DNA from: a virus
Virus record (IMG/VR): IMGVR_UViG_3300026097_000687
Span: 1-37,850 of that record
DNA length: 37,850 nt
Reading direction: 5' to 3' (one strand)
Numbering within the stretch: the first letter of the stretch is position 1; each line of letters opens with the position of its first letter. Below are positions 34,749-37,850 of this stretch, one piece after another. The notes below the pieces were generated by a model that had not been told where the DNA came from, searched no databases, and saw only the letters and a list, made by a program, of their open reading frames with translations. The translations under genes and the position numbers were made by a program.

Positions 34749-35484
34749 CGTAGATTATTTTCCGCACTACATTTCAGACGGAAAGAAGATGTTCATTATT
34801 GAATCAAAGTTTGGTAACGATGGTTATGCTATGTGGTTCAAGATACTTGAAACATTAGCGAAAACAGATGACCATTGGATTGACCTTCAAGATGAATCAA
34901 ACATGATGTTTCTATCTGCTAAGTGTAAGGTGGATGAATCTGTACTGATTGATTTTATAGAATCGGCTGTAAAGCTGGGTGAGTTTGATGCTTTATTATG
35001 GAACGAGCAGAAGGTTATTTGGTCTGATAAATTTGTTGATAGTGTAGGTGATGCTTACAGAAAAAGAAACAACGAATGCATGAATAAGGCCGCATTAACT
35101 CAACACCTTGAGGGTTTAGGGCGGAAGTTATCGGGTAAAGGTAGCGGTAAAGGCGGTGAAAACCCACAAAGTAAAGGAGAGGATAGTAAAGAAGATGAAA
35201 ACATAGAAAAACAAAAACACCGTCTTGTTTTTTGGATTGAAGAAAATGCTCCTACTGTAAACAAGATGGAAGAACCTTTGACCTACAAGGAGTGCGAAAA
35301 TCTAAAGGAGGATTTTGATAAGGAATTTATTATCGAGTTGTTTGAACAGATGCACAACTACAAACCATTACTTTCCAAGAACAAAAATACTAATCTCACA
35401 TTCAGGAATTGGGCGAATCGTGACGGACGTTATGAGAAATGGTTAGCAGATAACGGACGGGTGAAAATAACGATGAACACATGA
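34726..35484 (+). CDS. DUF4373/Lin1244-like replication-initiation domain protein
   Basis: The 252-residue protein has the DUF4373 (Lin1244/Lin1753-like) N-terminal domain: MARPQRHNVDYFPHYISDGK, then MFIIESKFGNDGYAMWFKIL, and a middle region ending VDSVGDAYRKRNN. A low-complexity Gly/Lys/Ser linker (KGSGKGGENPQSKGED) leads to a smaller C-terminal helical domain with LTFRNWANRDGRYEKWLADN. Proteins of this kind are associated with phage replication initiation or helicase loading, and DnaB lies two genes downstream. I chose ATG 34726 because it gives the family's usual N-terminus. Confidence 0.75.
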   Translation: MARPQRHNVDYFPHYISDGKKMFIIESKFGNDGYAMWFKILETLAKTDDHWIDLQDESNMMFLSAKCKVDESVLIDFIESAVKLGEFDALLWNEQKVIWSDKFVDSVGDAYRKRNNECMNKAALTQHLEGLGRKLSGKGSGKGGENPQSKGEDSKEDENIEKQKHRLVFWIEENAPTVNKMEEPLTYKECENLKEDFDKEFIIELFEQMHNYKPLLSKNKNTNLTFRNWANRDGRYEKWLADNGRVKITMNT

Positions 35485-36083
35485 AAAAGAAATTTAAAGT
35501 ATTGAACCTATACGCTGGTATTGGCGGCAATAGAAGAATGTGGAGCAATGAGTGGGATATAACAGCTGTTGAGTTTGAAGAGAAAAGAGCTAAAGAATAC
35601 TCAGATAATTTCCCTACCGATACGGTAATTGTTGGAGATGCTCACCAGTATCTACTTGACCATTACAAGGAGTTTGATTTTATTTGGAGTTCGCCACCCT
35701 GTCAGAGCCATTCAACCACTAACTTTTTTTTAAATGCTCAAGGAGTTGTCCGTTATCCTGACATGAAGCTGTGGCAAGAAATTATATTCTTAGATAATTT
35801 TTGCAAGACTAAATGGTGTGTTGAAAATGTAAAGCCATACTATGGCGAGGTTTTAAACCCAAAGCAAATCGGAAGGCATTTTTTATGGAGCAACTTTTTT
35901 ATTTCCTCCATTCCACAACCTAAAAAAACGATAGGAAGAATGAATGGAGACAGACAGAGTGCTGGAAAAAAAAGAGTTGAAGAAAGAAATGAAGTGAACT
36001 CTGAACTTGGGCTTCATATTGCAGAAACGGCACTCGGAATCATTAGAAAGAAAGACGTAACGCAGACAGAACTATTTACATGA
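35481..36083 (+). CDS. C5-cytosine DNA methyltransferase (short form)
   Basis: The 200-residue protein has C5-methyltransferase motif I LNLYAGIGG (8-16), motif IV SSPPCQSHS with the catalytic Cys74, and motif VI ENV (115-117). It is shorter than typical C5 enzymes (about 300-400), with little room for a target-recognition domain. A related short subset exists in phages of this phylum. It is coupled to both neighbours by ATGA. It probably modifies phage DNA to avoid host restriction; the target cannot be predicted. Confidence 0.75.
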   Translation: MKKKFKVLNLYAGIGGNRRMWSNEWDITAVEFEEKRAKEYSDNFPTDTVIVGDAHQYLLDHYKEFDFIWSSPPCQSHSTTNFFLNAQGVVRYPDMKLWQEIIFLDNFCKTKWCVENVKPYYGEVLNPKQIGRHFLWSNFFISSIPQPKKTIGRMNGDRQSAGKKRVEERNEVNSELGLHIAETALGIIRKKDVTQTELFT

Positions 36084-37435
36084 AAGACCTGAAAACAGAA
36101 GTTAGCGTACTTGGTTCTATCCTTGCCGACCCTGACCTGTATCTTGAAGCGGTTGACATTATAGATGTTGACGTATTCACAGACACGTATAACCGTCACG
36201 TATATCAATCAATTGAACATCTTATTGCAGAAGGTAAGACGGTTACAATGTCAACGGTTAACGACCATATTGTAAAGGAAACAGGTAGAGAGGTTGACAT
36301 TCTGAAATACCTTGAACACAGTAGCGGAGGGGGGTTTTCCGAACATCTTTTGATACTAAAAGAAAAGCAACTGGCACGAAAGCAAGCTGAGTTAGCTATT
36401 GAACTTTCTGCAAAGTCAAGCGACCCGAAACAAGACCCACTATTAACAAACGAGTTCTTACTAACGCAAGCCGAAAGCATTGTAAACCTGACAACCTTCT
36501 CAAAGCCAAAGACGAATGCTGAACACATTAAAGCGGTTACCGATAGGATTGATGCAGCTAGTCAGTTTAACGGCATTACAGGCGTTCGTACAGGGTTTAA
36601 AGAATTAGATAGAACATACGGGGGTCGGCAAAAGACAGACCTAATAATCAAAGCTGGTAGACCCGCAATGGGTAAGACATCACAGGCACTATGTGAAGCT
36701 AAAGGTATGGCATACGAACATGGTAAGAAAGTCGTATTCTTTTCGCTTGAAATGGGTGCTGAACAATTGATGCAGCGAATGATTAGCGTTCACACGGGCA
36801 TACCACTAACGAATATGCGAAGCGGTCAAATGACTGACAGCGATTGGTCAAAGTATCACGAAATGGTTAACGACCTTTCAAAAGATAACCTGACCATCAT
36901 TGACGATGTTTACTCACTCACAGGAATCAAAACAACGGCAAAGAAGCTAAAGATGCGCGGTGAGGTTGATGCTATCTACATTGACTATCTGCAATTGATT
37001 GAACACAAGGTTGCAGGTCGTAACAAGGAGAATGAGGTTAGTGAAATATCACGCAGCTTGAAGATGCTTGCAAAGTCTTTAGATGTTCCCGTTGTCGCAT
37101 TGTCTCAGCTATCACGAGCCGTTGAAAGTCGCGGAGGTTCTAAGAAACCGATGTTGTCAGACCTTCGAGATAGTGGAGCAATTGAACAGGATGCTGATAT
37201 TGTAGAATTTATCTACCGTCCTGAATACTACTTTCCCGATGACCCTGAACATGAAAACAAGGCTTACGTGATAATAGCTAAGAATCGGAACGGAGCTTGT
37301 AAGGATTTGGAGTTCATATTCAACAAGGAATGTACAAGGTTTGAAGATATTGCACCCGAACCGTTAGCTACATACAAACCGATGACAGATGCAATGAGTA
37401 ATAACCGACCAAGTTTTGATGATGAACCTTTCTGA
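36080..37435 (+). CDS. dnaB: Replicative DNA helicase DnaB
   Basis: The 451-residue protein has a DnaB N-terminal domain (TEVSVLGSILADPDLYLEAV, DTYNRHVYQSIEHLIAEGKT). The RecA-like helicase domain carries Walker A AGRPAMGKTS (192-201), Walker B AIYIDYLQLI (298-307), ALSQLSRAVESR and SDLRDSGAIEQDADIVEFIY. The length matches bacterial DnaB (about 450-470). It unwinds DNA at the phage replication fork, and the DUF4373 protein may load it. The acidic C-terminus ends in DDEPF, like that of the DUF3127 protein (DDEPIF). Confidence 0.95.
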   Translation: MKDLKTEVSVLGSILADPDLYLEAVDIIDVDVFTDTYNRHVYQSIEHLIAEGKTVTMSTVNDHIVKETGREVDILKYLEHSSGGGFSEHLLILKEKQLARKQAELAIELSAKSSDPKQDPLLTNEFLLTQAESIVNLTTFSKPKTNAEHIKAVTDRIDAASQFNGITGVRTGFKELDRTYGGRQKTDLIIKAGRPAMGKTSQALCEAKGMAYEHGKKVVFFSLEMGAEQLMQRMISVHTGIPLTNMRSGQMTDSDWSKYHEMVNDLSKDNLTIIDDVYSLTGIKTTAKKLKMRGEVDAIYIDYLQLIEHKVAGRNKENEVSEISRSLKMLAKSLDVPVVALSQLSRAVESRGGSKKPMLSDLRDSGAIEQDADIVEFIYRPEYYFPDDPEHENKAYVIIAKNRNGACKDLEFIFNKECTRFEDIAPEPLATYKPMTDAMSNNRPSFDDEPF

Positions 37436-37634
37436 TTTACTAGACCTATCCGATAAGTTGAGCAAAGAATACAGACGTAAACCTAGCAAGCAAACCGCAA
37501 AGAAGCTAGAACAAGTTACGCAGATGTGCCAAGATAAGTTGACGCTAGACGCAAAGGATTTATTGGATAAGTACCCAACGGAAGAAAACAGAAAGCTATA
37601 CAGAAAGATTGTAAACGTAACAGCAAAAAGATGA
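37419..37634 (+). CDS. Hypothetical protein (71 aa)
   Basis: This helical basic protein (SDLLDLSDKLSKEYRRKPSK; AKKLEQVTQMCQDKL) overlaps the end of dnaB by 17 nt. Tandem ATGs (37419 and 37422) leave the start uncertain by one codon. The family is unknown. Confidence 0.5.
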   Translation: MMNLSDLLDLSDKLSKEYRRKPSKQTAKKLEQVTQMCQDKLTLDAKDLLDKYPTEENRKLYRKIVNVTAKR

Positions 37635-37789
37635 GAAAAAGAAGAAAACGGACGTATCTTTTTAAAGAAATGAAGATTGTAGATGAACTACAAGAGAAAG
37701 CTATCAAAGATTCGACAAAGGACAACATCCGACACTACGAGAAAATGCAAGACCTATTTTTTAAACACGTAAAAGAATACACGAGATGA
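37631..37789 (+). CDS. Small basic protein (52 aa)
   Basis: ATG at 37631 (ATGA overlap) opens 52 codons to TGA at 37787-37789. The product begins MRKRRKRTYLFKEMKIVDEL and ends KMQDLFFKHVKEYTR. It is strongly basic at the start; nucleic-acid binding is plausible. The family is unknown. Confidence 0.5.
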   Translation: MRKRRKRTYLFKEMKIVDELQEKAIKDSTKDNIRHYEKMQDLFFKHVKEYTR

Positions 37790-37850
37790 GTGAACAAGAG
37801 TTGGAGTACATTGACCGAATGACTGCCGAATACAAGAAAAGGCTGATTGA
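37786..37850 (+). CDS. Partial CDS at window end
   Basis: ATG at 37786 overlaps the previous stop (ATGA) and stays open to the window edge for 21 codons, with a charged helical start (MSEQELEYIDRMTAEYKKRL). The product cannot be identified from this fragment. Confidence 0.5.
   Translation, partial: MSEQELEYIDRMTAEYKKRLI

Noticed and set aside
1-37850. CRISPR array or rRNA/tRNA genes
   Set aside because: No regularly spaced 25-40 nt repeats and no rRNA or tRNA cloverleaf signatures were seen on either strand.
1-37850. Minus-strand ORFs of 60-150 codons
   Set aside because: All overlap well-supported plus-strand genes, have low-complexity or hydrophobic shadow translations, and show no recognisable domains.

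Overview
The window is a stretch of a tailed double-stranded DNA phage that most likely infects a Bacteroidota host, probably Flavobacteriia. Three observations support this. Intergenic regions repeatedly carry the Bacteroidota -7 promoter element TAnnTTTG, twice preceded by TTG at a 19-nt spacing. Shine-Dalgarno sites are essentially absent and leaders are A-rich instead. Many proteins also belong to families I know from phages of this phylum. Every gene is on the + strand. The window is open at both ends, with a partial CDS at each edge.

Left arm (1-4.7 kb): spaced genes with AT-rich leaders. It holds the C-terminus of an unknown protein, a translation initiation factor IF-3 homologue, a nucleotidyltransferase-like protein, a HAD-like phosphatase, a ClpP protease with an intact catalytic triad, and several small unknowns including a 37-residue membrane peptide. 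A terminator-like hairpin followed by a TATATTTG promoter (4.73-4.79 kb) separates this arm from a tightly packed operon with constant ATGA-type overlaps.

Packaging, glycan and tail region (4.8-17.2 kb): a sigma-like regulator, a small membrane protein, a GT2 glycosyltransferase, a NeuD/PglD-like acyltransferase, small and large terminase, a GT-B glycosyltransferase, a MazG-like protein, a tail-assembly-chaperone-like pair joined by a probable -1 frameshift (T TTT TTG), a gp10-like protein, two large tail proteins and a short tape measure protein. Head region (17.2-25.1 kb): XkdF-type prohead protease, lipoprotein, a 543-bp noncoding locus, scaffold, major capsid protein, decoration/tail-tube-like proteins, a portal with a MuF-like C-terminal extension, and connectors. 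A lower-GC tail-spike cassette (25.1-26.4 kb) and a lysis cluster (holin, a 43-codon overlapping ORF, M15 endolysin) follow.

Replication, recombination and modification region (28-37.9 kb): DnaQ-like exonuclease, ERF annealing protein, DUF3127 protein, VRR-NUC-like nuclease, two orphan DNA methyltransferases, a DUF4373 replication-initiation-like protein and DnaB helicase, among many small unknown genes.

The most unusual part is 18029-18571, between the lipoprotein and scaffold genes. It has three TAnnTTTG elements, two strong terminators that would bound two RNAs of about 60-75 nt, and a leader of about 350 nt whose many complementary arms nest into a branched fold. The second small RNA has a 12-nt match to that leader. 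I do not recognise this RNA from any family. All functional assignments are from reading the sequence; no database search was run.
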